Below, piece after piece: positions 24,910 to 32,210 of a stretch of 64,000 nt of DNA (position 1 is its first letter; each line of letters starts with the position of its first letter). Position numbers and translations under genes: made by a program. This DNA comes from a virus: the IMG/VR virus record IMGVR_UViG_3300009194_000010, positions 1 through 64,000 of that record. The stretch is one strand, 5' to 3'. Below the pieces are notes generated by a model that did no database searches, had not been told where the DNA came from, and saw only the letters and a list, made by a program, of their open reading frames with translations.

Positions 24910-24935
24910 GAAATTAACTCCTATTAGTGACATAA

Positions 24936-24955
24936 AGCCCCACCATAATGGGGCT
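24936..24955 (-). terminator. Stem-loop followed by TTTATGTC
   Basis: 6-bp stem AGCCCC/GGGGCT with an eight-base loop, then TTTATGTCAC on the minus strand, between the genes at 24965 and 24909. Confidence 0.7.
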
Positions 24956-24964
24956 AGGATAAAA

Positions 24965-25678
24965 TCAGGTAGTGGTGTTTTTGGGGATAAGCGTCACCTG
25001 TCCCGCTGAACACAACCCTAAGTCGAGAATGCGTTCCATCATGCAGGTCGGACACAACAAACCCGCCCCTGGGGCTTTATGGGCGGGTTTTATCTGCTCC
25101 CAGATCTCATCATCGGCCAACAGATCCGCCCGGTAGGGGCGATGACACGATTGACAGAGACACCCGGACTGCTCCATCCTGTATTGTGGCTGTTTGGCAT
25201 CCCGATACTGATGGTTGGGGGGTGTCATCTGCGGGTTCATTGATCCCGAGTAGGTACTCGGACCCCCGAACGGTGACGGACCAAACCCACGCTGAGGTCC
25301 CCATCCCTGGTGGGTGGGTTCTTGCGGGGGCATACTGGGACCGCCCCAGTGGTCCATTCCAGGCGGCGTGATTACCCCAGGCGGTTGGTGGGGTGGAATC
25401 ATTCCGCGTGAGTGAAGGTTAAGATAAACCTGCCATTCGTCTTCTTTGTTTACCGATGCCAAAGCACGGAGTTCATCCTTGATGGCCGTGGCCACGTAGG
25501 TATAGTCTTGTGGAGAAAATCGACCGAGTTCTTGACTGTTATAGGCGGCGAATGCCATGGCCTCGAACATCGTGGGGAAAGTGGCAATGAGAGGGCCGTT
25601 CTTTTCCACCGTACTAAAGACGTCGATTTTTTCTTTGTTAACAGCTACCAGACAGAACTGGCTAGATTGACCAAACAT
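24965..25678 (-). CDS. Proline-rich linker protein with C-terminal zinc finger, 237 aa
   Basis: GAGGAG precedes the ATG. An N-terminal globular domain (1-90), then about 70 residues rich in Pro, Gly, Gln and Met that look disordered, then a C-terminal domain with CLCQSC and CPTC pairs, in the arrangement CxxC-x(n)-IWEQIKP-CxxC of small phage/bacterial zinc fingers. Probably a binding adaptor. Partner unknown. Confidence 0.8.
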   Translation of the reverse strand: MFGQSSQFCLVAVNKEKIDVFSTVEKNGPLIATFPTMFEAMAFAAYNSQELGRFSPQDYTYVATAIKDELRALASVNKEDEWQVYLNLHSRGMIPPHQPPGVITPPGMDHWGGPSMPPQEPTHQGWGPQRGFGPSPFGGPSTYSGSMNPQMTPPNHQYRDAKQPQYRMEQSGCLCQSCHRPYRADLLADDEIWEQIKPAHKAPGAGLLCPTCMMERILDLGLCSAGQVTLIPKNTTT

Positions 25679-25691
25679 GGTGTGTAACTCC

Positions 25692-26087
25692 TCAGTTGAC
25701 AGTACAGTCCAGCTCGATGAATTGGTTGGTGGTGATGTGGATCTTGCGGTTCTCGCCCTTCAGGGTGGTGTAGATGAAGCCCTGCTGGAACAGTGCATCT
25801 TCCACGGAGACCCCACCTTGCCGGATCAGTGCGTCAGCGATCGCACAGAGTTGGGGAATCCATTCCTGTGCCAGGGAGGTCACGTCACCCTCGATTACGC
25901 CTTGCAGTCGATTCTCCAGTTGCAGGCAGGTACGGAAGGTAATCAGGTCCTGCACGAGGGCCTGGGTTTGGAGGCGCAGGGTCTCTGCCTTATCCATCGC
26001 GGCATAACTCCCCGTCGCCACGGTAGCGAGGGGCATAGCGGGGGTACGCTGATCGACGATTGCGGATTGAGCGAGTTGCAGTGACAT
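25692..26087 (-). CDS. Hypothetical helical protein, 131 aa
   Basis: Start at ATG 26087 (MSLQLAQ) with GGAG eight bases upstream; a longer frame reaches 26180 without a site. Largely helical with a C-terminal beta segment (KIHITTNQFIELD). Ends 13 bp before the zinc-finger gene start, so co-transcribed with it. Function unknown. Confidence 0.75.
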   Translation of the reverse strand: MSLQLAQSAIVDQRTPAMPLATVATGSYAAMDKAETLRLQTQALVQDLITFRTCLQLENRLQGVIEGDVTSLAQEWIPQLCAIADALIRQGGVSVEDALFQQGFIYTTLKGENRKIHITTNQFIELDCTVN

Positions 26088-26214
26088 AACAGTCTCCATC
26101 AGATTAGGTTGGGTAGTATCTTTTGCGGTATGCACGTTAATAATGTAGACCTGTAAACTGGTGGAGTCCGCGCCAATCATGTGATCGCCTTATATCTCCC
26201 AACGGTGAACCCCC

Positions 26215-27444
26215 ATGTCCCCTACATTGAAAGATGTTTTCGACGCACAGTTTGATCAGGTCACGTTTGACCGCAAGCTCTGCGAACGCGTGATTCGTTT
26301 CTCGCAGTCCTACATGACCCGTAATGACGACCACAGTGCTTTCTTTGGTGGTGTGTTGTTAGGCGTCAACCCGATTCGTTTTCTGGAGTCTGATCGCGAA
26401 GCGTGGTACGAGGACGTCCTGGATGTTGATGAATCCTTATTGATGAACGAGTTCCGTAAGGTGCGTTCGATCAACCATGAGTTCAAGGTAATGGCGGATG
26501 TGTTCAACTACACGCCCATCTACCTGGCCCATCGGTTGGAGAAAGAAACCCGTATTCCCCAGCGCCTGCGTAAGGAAGCCCAGATCCACGGGTTCATGGT
26601 CCTGCATTATCGCTTCCTGACCAGTCTGTTGATCACCCGTTTCAAGTACCCGGCTGATCCGGCAGTTGCCCGTGCCACCTACAGCATGCTCTCGGGTCGT
26701 TATGACATTCGCCGTTACGGTTCCTGGCGTGCCCTGTTAGAAGCACGGAGCGAGGATCTGGTCTCTCCCAATTCCATCTATCGCCGCAGTATCCAGAACT
26801 TCTCCCCCGACCAGGGACTGATTCGTGTCGTCACTGACACCCAGGGACGTATCCGCGAAGTGGTCAAGAAAATCTACGCGGTATATCTGACCACCCTGGA
26901 ATCCAACAGTCGGGTTTCTACTGTTAGTGCCACTACCGTCTCTACCGACGGGGAAATGCTCCTCAAGGACCGTAAGAGCGGTTACGCCGGGTATCTGCGT
27001 TATGCCAATGAAGTGATCCAATCCGAACGCAACTTCATTCGGGATGAATTGGTGGATGTGGTCGTATCGGCGATGCGTACCATGCCGGAACCGTTATTGC
27101 GGGAGAGCCTGCAATACCTGTCACGCAACTACAACCAGCGTGGTCAACAGTACCTCGAAGAGATTGTCAAGGAAGACCTGCTGTATGTCTTTGACTATCT
27201 GCAGAGTAACCGGGCGGTTCTGCGTCAAGGCCGTGATCTGGCTGGTTTGATCTCACGTCTGCGTAACCAGTTAATGGCCTCTCGGTCATCGGACCCGTCC
27301 GTGTTGAAACTGCGGGAGCAAACAGAGAAGCTGGTCAAGAACTCTGTCAAAACGCGCAATCAACCCGTCATCGCCTCGGTGCGCACTGGTGTATTACTAT
27401 ACATTGCCCTTCGGGCACTTACTAAGCAACATTATACTCAGTAA
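26215..27444 (+). CDS. Conserved-type hypothetical protein, 409 aa
   Basis: Long, mainly helical, Arg-rich protein with Gln/Asn-rich loops and a Val-rich C-terminal helix (VRTGVLLYIALRAL). No enzymatic motif. It starts the plus-strand block leading to RNR, Fe-S carrier and terminase. Virion or packaging role is possible from context but I cannot show it. Confidence 0.8.
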   Translation: MSPTLKDVFDAQFDQVTFDRKLCERVIRFSQSYMTRNDDHSAFFGGVLLGVNPIRFLESDREAWYEDVLDVDESLLMNEFRKVRSINHEFKVMADVFNYTPIYLAHRLEKETRIPQRLRKEAQIHGFMVLHYRFLTSLLITRFKYPADPAVARATYSMLSGRYDIRRYGSWRALLEARSEDLVSPNSIYRRSIQNFSPDQGLIRVVTDTQGRIREVVKKIYAVYLTTLESNSRVSTVSATTVSTDGEMLLKDRKSGYAGYLRYANEVIQSERNFIRDELVDVVVSAMRTMPEPLLRESLQYLSRNYNQRGQQYLEEIVKEDLLYVFDYLQSNRAVLRQGRDLAGLISRLRNQLMASRSSDPSVLKLREQTEKLVKNSVKTRNQPVIASVRTGVLLYIALRALTKQHYTQ

Positions 27445-27767
27445 GGACACACCATGATATGTAGATAGACACTACGCCGCGTTGGTCACCAATGGGTTCC
27501 CTTTCGAGGGAACCCGCTTATGCCACCTCCCTTTTATTTTTGATAGTCAATCGACCCATAACGGTCATAGACAGCGTTACTCGACCGACCCAGTATGGTG
27601 GGGTACCTAGCCCGTAAAACGCCTTAGAACGACGCTTTGGTGGTCCTGTGATGGGGTCGCTGTAAGCCGCATTGGGTGGGGTTTTCCCGTTAATTTACTC
27701 AGAGTACTATGATATGCCCGAAAGGAAAAGACTTTAGATTTTCCATCATCAACGAACGAGAATTCCC
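27445..27767 (+). promoter_or_regulatory. Intergenic region: two TGATATG boxes, terminator, RNR leader
   Basis: TGATATG at 27455-27461 is followed by a short stretch ending in a perfect 8-bp stem-loop GGGTTCCC/GGGAACCC (27494-27515) and CTTATGCC, so it may encode a roughly 50-nt RNA or simply terminate the 26215 gene. About 190 nt without coding follow. A second TGATATG (27710-27716, in ACTATGATATGCCC) lies 52 nt before the RNR start and is the likely RNR promoter. No cobalamin-riboswitch features were recognised. Confidence 0.45.
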
Positions 27768-30126
27768 ATGAGCCAAGACGTCAAAACCGCCACGCAGGCC
27801 ACCACCGAAGTACCGATGCAATTACCCTCCCTGGACATCTGGGAGTCGAAGTATCGTCTGCGTGATCGCCACGGTAACCCGGTTGACGCTACTGTTTACG
27901 ACACCCACAAACGTGTCGCTAAAGCCCTCGCCCTGGTCGAGGGCGATGCTGCCCCTGAATGGGCCGCTAAGTTCATGTGGGCGCTGGAGAACGGCGCGAT
28001 CCCCGCGGGTCGTATTACCTCCAACGCTGGCGCTTCGGAGCATAAAACCGCGGTATCCCTGATCAACTGTACGGTATCCCAAAACGTCCGTGATTCCATG
28101 GCCGATATCCTGGACTCGGTCTCAGCTGCCGGCCTGACCCTGAAAGCGGGCTGTGGTATTGGGTACTGCTTCTCGACCATTCGTCCACGGGGTGCTTACG
28201 TCCATGGCGCTGGTGCAGGCACCAATGGTCCGCTGGCCTTTATGGACATCTTCGACAAGATGTGTTTCACCGTGGCCTCCGCGGGTGGTCGACGCGGTGC
28301 CCAGATGGGAACCTTCGACGTGTCCCATCCCGATGTCGAGGAGTTTATCGATGCCAAACGCGAAGATGGTCGCCTGCGTCAGTTCAATCTGTCGCTGCTG
28401 ATCACCGATGAATTCGTGGAAGCCGTCAAACAGGATGCCGAATGGCCGCTGATCTTCCCGGTGAAGGCCGAAGAATATTCGGACCTGTCTGTGGAGAACA
28501 TTGTCTATCGTGATTGGCCGGTGATTGAAGACGACTACATTGTCGATGATGAAGGGCGTGTTGCCTGCCGGGTGTACCGTCGGGTAAATGCTCGTTCGCT
28601 GTGGGCCAAGATCATGGAGTCCACTTACGACTACGCCGAGCCGGGCTTCATTCTGATCGATGCGGTCAACCGCATGAACAACAACTGGTGGTGCGAAACC
28701 ATCACCGCAACCAACCCGTGTGGTAAAGCGTTTGCCTCACGTTAAACATCGGGTGAACTCAGGGAAGCCTTCTCGTCAAAGACGATGGTAATCCTGAGCC
28801 AAGCTGGCTGAAGACGCAAGCGTAAGCCAGAAGGTGCAGAGACTAGGTGGTGAGGACGTCAACCAATAACCCACCCACGAGCGCCCGACATCGTAAACGA
28901 TGAAGATATAGTCCGACACTCCAGCGAAAGCCGGAGAGGTGAGATAAAGAGCTCACCATTAACTGATGGAACAACCCCTCCCCCCGGAAGGCGCGTGCCT
29001 GCTTGGGAGCATCAACCTGACCAAGTTCGTGCTCGATCCGTTCACCGACAAGGCCCGTTTCGATTGGGACCGGTATCGCGAAGTGGTGGCGGTGTTCACT
29101 CGGATGCTGGATAATGTGGTTGAGATCAATGGTCTCCCGCTGGATAACCAACGTCACGAGATCGAACACAAACGCCGTCACGGTATGGGATATCTGGGCT
29201 TGGGCTCGACCCTGACCATGCTGGGCATGCCTTACGGTAAATACGAGTCGATCATCTTTACCGACGAAGTCACCCGCGAGCTGGCGATGGTTGGTTGGGA
29301 ACAAGCATTCGAACTGGCCAAAGAGAAAGGCCCGGCCCCGATCATGACCGAGGAGTTCGAGGTCACCCCGAAGATGTTGCGTCAGCGTCCGCAGATGGTC
29401 AAGGATGGCTACAAGGTCGGTGATAAAGTGGCTGGTCGTATCCTGCACGCTAAGTACAGTGAATACATGGCCCGTATTGCCAAGGTCAATCCTGAGCTGG
29501 TGGATAAGCTGGCCAAAGTGGGGGCGCGTTTTACCCACCATTCATCTATCGCCCCGACGGGAACCATTTCCTTGTCGTTGGGTAACAATGCCTCCAACGG
29601 TATCGAGCCGAGCTTCTCGCATCGCTACTACCGTAACATCATCCAGTCGGGCAAGAAGACCAAGGAGCAGGTGGAAGTCGCCTCCTTCGAACTGCTGGCC
29701 TATCGCCACTTCGTCAAGCCCGATGCCGTGGAAGAGGATCTGCCGGAGTACTTTGTCACGGCCGATAACATCACGCCGGAAGAACACGTCCTGGTGCAAT
29801 CCGCCTCACAATACTGGATCGATTCGTCGATCTCCAAGACGGTTAACGTACCGACCGAGTTCCCGTTCGACCGGTTCGAGAACCTGTACATGGATGCCTA
29901 CGAGCGGGGTCTGAAGGGCTGCACCACCTTCCGCTTTAACCCGGCCGCCTTCCAGGGTGTGTTGGTGCGTGAAGATGACCTCAAGGACACCACTTACGTA
30001 TTCACTCTCGACACCGGTGAAACGGTAGAGCTGGCTGGTAATGAAAAGGTCATCTACGACGGTGAAGAGCATGTGGCCGCCAACCTGTACGATGCGCTCA
30101 AGGAAGGCACCTACGGTAAGTGGTAA
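27768..30126 (+). CDS. nrdJa: Class II ribonucleotide reductase large chain, two exons
   Basis: Exon 1 is 27768-28724 (319 codons), exon 2 is 28969-30126 (385 codons and stop), giving 704 aa, close to the 731 or so of Pseudomonas NrdJa. Joining restores NPCGEQPLPPEGACLLGSIN, the conserved active-site segment with the thiyl-radical Cys, the Asn and the Glu. Residues 19-45 (LPSLDIWESKYRLRD) and PTGTIS, required by the family, are present. It reduces ribonucleotides to dNTP precursors using adenosylcobalamin. The redox-active C-terminal cysteines are not here but in the next gene. Without splicing only a 325-aa truncated product would be made. Exon 2 alone lacks a ribosome site. Confidence 0.93.
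28725..28968 (+). ncRNA. Group I self-splicing intron in nrdJa, 244 nt
   Basis: The exon end CGTGTGGT (28717-28724) pairs with GCCTCACG (28734-28741) as P1, placing the obligatory U-G at the splice site. CTCAGG (28758-28763) pairs with CCTGAG (28793-28798) as P4; GACTA (28841-28845) pairs with TAGTC (28909-28913) as P7; CATCGT/ACGATG forms P8. The core strings AATCCTGAGCCAAGC, GTGCAGAGACTA and AAGATATAGTCC are classic group I. The intron ends with G at 28968. It has no endonuclease ORF and sits between Gly and the catalytic Glu of NPCGE. Confidence 0.95.
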
Positions 30127-30147
30127 GACCTGAACAATCGACATAAC

Positions 30148-30168
30148 CCCTCCCCGACCTGGGGAGGG
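30148..30168 (+). terminator. Stem-loop after nrdJa
   Basis: 8-bp stem CCCTCCCC/GGGGAGGG with a five-base loop, between nrdJa and nrdJb; followed by TATCGC, not a T-run. Likely attenuates or processes rather than separating the two subunit genes. Confidence 0.7.
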
Positions 30169-30198
30169 TATCGCTAACGAGACAGAGCAACGACGATC

Positions 30199-30963
30199 AT
30201 GGCAACTGAACTAAACGGTAAAATCGTTTCCTACGCTATCAAGAAAGATAATGATGAAGCCGCCGCTCCGGTGGTAACGGACATTGACCCGCTGACCTTG
30301 CGTATCGAGTCCCGCCCGGAAGGTGCCCTGGAAGCGGTGTCGGAAAAGATTTCCATGGTAGGTGCCGAAGGCAAGAAGAAGATCTACGTACTGGTCTCCT
30401 TCATGCCCGTCACCGGCATCAAAGATGGCAAGGAAATCACCATTGAACGCCCGGTGGAATTCTTTATCCCCTCCGGTCAACTGTCCACTGAACACCAGTG
30501 GGTGACAGCGACCATGCGGAGTCTCTCCCTGGCAGCACGCGGTGGCTACGCGACCCAAGCCCTCCAGGATCTACGTAAGGTTGCGTGGGACAAGGGCCTG
30601 GTACGGTGTGGCTGGAACAAGTACGGTAAGCCGGCCTTCCACGACTCGGAAGTCGCCGCTATTGCTTGGGCGATCCAACAGATCCTGCTGCGCCGTGGGT
30701 TCCTTGATGATGAAGGTTTCCAGGAACCGCTGGATAAGCTGATTCATTCCCACAACGTGCGGTATGGTAAAGTCCACGTGGACTTCGACCCGAGCCAGAT
30801 CACCAACGTTGGTCCCGACGATCCCGCGGTAGCAACTGTGGACACCCCGTCAACCCCCAGCAAGAATTCTGTGGGTAACTGCCCGGAGTGTCGTGGTGAG
30901 CTGCAACTGATGGACGGTTGTCCGACCTGCGTGGAAGGCTGTGGTTGGAGCAAGTGCGGTTAA
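30199..30963 (+). CDS. nrdJb: Class II ribonucleotide reductase small chain (NrdJb-like)
   Basis: 254 aa. The C-terminus has CPEC, then GCPTCVEGCGWSKCG, the redox/zinc cysteine motif found at the end of class II reductases and, in Pseudomonas, on the separate NrdJb chain. The middle of the protein (VEFFIPSG, GLVRCGWNKYGKP, SEVAAIAWAIQQIL) fits the same family. It would deliver reducing equivalents to the NrdJa active site. The two-gene order nrdJa-nrdJb matches Pseudomonas, suggesting acquisition from such a host. Confidence 0.88.
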   Translation: MATELNGKIVSYAIKKDNDEAAAPVVTDIDPLTLRIESRPEGALEAVSEKISMVGAEGKKKIYVLVSFMPVTGIKDGKEITIERPVEFFIPSGQLSTEHQWVTATMRSLSLAARGGYATQALQDLRKVAWDKGLVRCGWNKYGKPAFHDSEVAAIAWAIQQILLRRGFLDDEGFQEPLDKLIHSHNVRYGKVHVDFDPSQITNVGPDDPAVATVDTPSTPSKNSVGNCPECRGELQLMDGCPTCVEGCGWSKCG

Positions 30964-30970
30964 CGACACG

Positions 30971-30989
30971 GCCCCGTCACAGGCGGGGC
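30971..30989 (+). terminator. Stem-loop after nrdJb
   Basis: 6-bp stem GCCCCG/CGGGGC followed by TTTGTTT, directly after the stop codon. Confidence 0.75.
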
Positions 30990-31011
30990 TTTGTTTAACC
31001 CAGGAGGTAAC

Positions 31012-31374
31012 ATGGCCCATTGTGGTAAAACCCAACCGACACCCATGGCGAGTCCCTGTACCCGCCAGTGTGGGTTGATCAAAGGTCATCTCTGCCAAGG
31101 CTGTTACCGAACCCGCCACGAAATCATGGGATGGAGTCGCATGTCAGCTAGTGATCGCATGGCATTGATGCAACAACTCAAAGGACAGGTCTCCACACAC
31201 GACTGTCCGAGCTGTACGGGCCCGGCCTATTGTGCCATGGAAGCCGGTAAGTCAGCGTCACTGTGTTGGTGCATGGAAGAAGAATGTACCACCAATGTGA
31301 ACACCGATTATGGCGACAAGTGCCTGTGTCGTCAGTGTTTAGCGAAGGAACACCTCGCAACGGAAGTCACGTAA
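31012..31374 (+). CDS. DUF1289-like plus cysteine-rich CWC-like fusion, 120 aa
   Basis: Start at ATG 31012 after AGGAGG; an upstream ATG is ignored. Residues about 14-50 (SPCTRQCGLIKGHLCQGC...EIMGWSRMSASDR) match the DUF1289 pattern PCxxxC...CxGC.R...EI..WSRM. The second half has CPSC and CWCMEEECTTN...CLCRQC, resembling the small bacterial cysteine-rich CWC domain. Both are probably metal-binding. The combination in one phage protein, between RNR and an Fe-S carrier, suggests metal or redox chemistry. Confidence 0.8.
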   Translation: MAHCGKTQPTPMASPCTRQCGLIKGHLCQGCYRTRHEIMGWSRMSASDRMALMQQLKGQVSTHDCPSCTGPAYCAMEAGKSASLCWCMEEECTTNVNTDYGDKCLCRQCLAKEHLATEVT

Positions 31375-31398
31375 TACCGAATTATCACGGAGACCAAG

Positions 31399-31725
31399 AT
31401 GCAGTTATCAATTACGCCCGCCGCTGCTAAACAGATCCGTCAGGTCATCGACGAACAAGGCCATGGTGAGGGCCTGCGAGTTTCCGTTAAACCCAGCGGA
31501 TGTTCCGGGTATAGTTATGTCCTTGGGATTGCCGATTGGATTGATCTGGACGATGCTGTTGTTGAGGATCAGGGCGTTGCCGTCATTGTTGCCCCCGAAG
31601 CAGTCTCAATGGTTGACGGTAGTGAAATCGACTACGTCACGGAAGGACTCAATCGTTTCTTCCGGTTCAACAACCCCAATGTGCAAGACGAGTGTGGGTG
31701 TGGTGAAAGTTTCAGTATCGATTGA
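31399..31725 (+). CDS. A-type iron-sulfur carrier (IscA/ErpA/HesB family)
   Basis: 108 aa, the usual length. The three ligand cysteines are all present: C35 in SGCSGYSY, and C99 and C101 in ECGCGESF. Family members accept [2Fe-2S] or [4Fe-4S] clusters from the Isc or Suf scaffold and pass them to apo-enzymes. A phage copy may support an Fe-S enzyme made during infection. It follows the cysteine-rich gene with 24 bp between them, in a plus-strand operon. Confidence 0.93.
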   Translation: MQLSITPAAAKQIRQVIDEQGHGEGLRVSVKPSGCSGYSYVLGIADWIDLDDAVVEDQGVAVIVAPEAVSMVDGSEIDYVTEGLNRFFRFNNPNVQDECGCGESFSID

Positions 31726-31764
31726 CAAACCCAACCTGAAGAAGCTGTTTGCACAGGAGGTCAA

Positions 31765-31914
31765 ATGACACCCGAACAACCTATACGTAGCTCAGACCAG
31801 ACGGTATTTCCTATAGAGACGATTGGTGAAGAACCCAAAGGTAATCGTCACGAACGCCGTTTTGCGGCAAAACAACAACGGTCACAACGACCCATTCGTT
31901 CACGGCGTTCCTAA
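31765..31914 (+). CDS. Small basic protein, 49 aa
   Basis: AGGAGGTCAA precedes ATG 31765. The C-terminal half (NRHERRFAAKQQRSQR) is the NRHERR-type basic segment common in small phage proteins. Not long enough for usual gene calling, but the ribosome site is excellent. Function unknown. Confidence 0.7.
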   Translation: MTPEQPIRSSDQTVFPIETIGEEPKGNRHERRFAAKQQRSQRPIRSRRS

Positions 31915-31929
31915 AAGAGGAAGCAATAC

Positions 31930-32106
31930 ATGTCAGCATCTTTTGCAGTTAACCGCCAGGTTCCCGCTCACGAAAAGGCCCGTTTTCTAGGCGCTGGGCT
32001 GGGTGATAGTTACGTCACCCATCAGCTCGAATACCCGAGTACGACCTACCACAATCCACCAACACCGAAGAAGCGGTGGTGGCAATGTTTGGCGTTTTGG
32101 CGGTAA
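31930..32106 (+). CDS. Small protein, 58 aa
   Basis: GAGGAAGCAATAC precedes ATG 31930. Begins MSASFAVNRQVPAHEKARF and ends in PKKRWWQCLAFWR, a basic aromatic tail that might touch membrane. Between the basic protein gene and the terminase terminator. Function unknown. Confidence 0.65.
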   Translation: MSASFAVNRQVPAHEKARFLGAGLGDSYVTHQLEYPSTTYHNPPTPKKRWWQCLAFWR

Positions 32107-32110
32107 AATC

Positions 32111-32130
32111 CCCTCCCCGCCTGGGGAGGG
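32111..32130 (+). terminator. Stem-loop followed by CTATGCC
   Basis: 8-bp stem CCCTCCCC/GGGGAGGG with loop GCCT, then CTCTATGCCG, between the small-gene operon and terminase. Confidence 0.8.
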
Positions 32131-32210
32131 CTCTATGCCGTCTTTGTCACAAAGAGGACCAATCATTATAGAACATACCTATTCCGCACCGTCGACACAG
32201 GTGAGCCGTC

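Noticed and set aside
27517-27767. Cobalamin riboswitch before nrdJa
   Set aside because: No recognisable B12-box or paired core; only a promoter-like box and loose hairpins were seen.
28741-28968. nrdJa disrupted by a frameshift or pseudogenised
   Set aside because: The interruption has the full group I core and exact exon junction; joining gives an intact active site.
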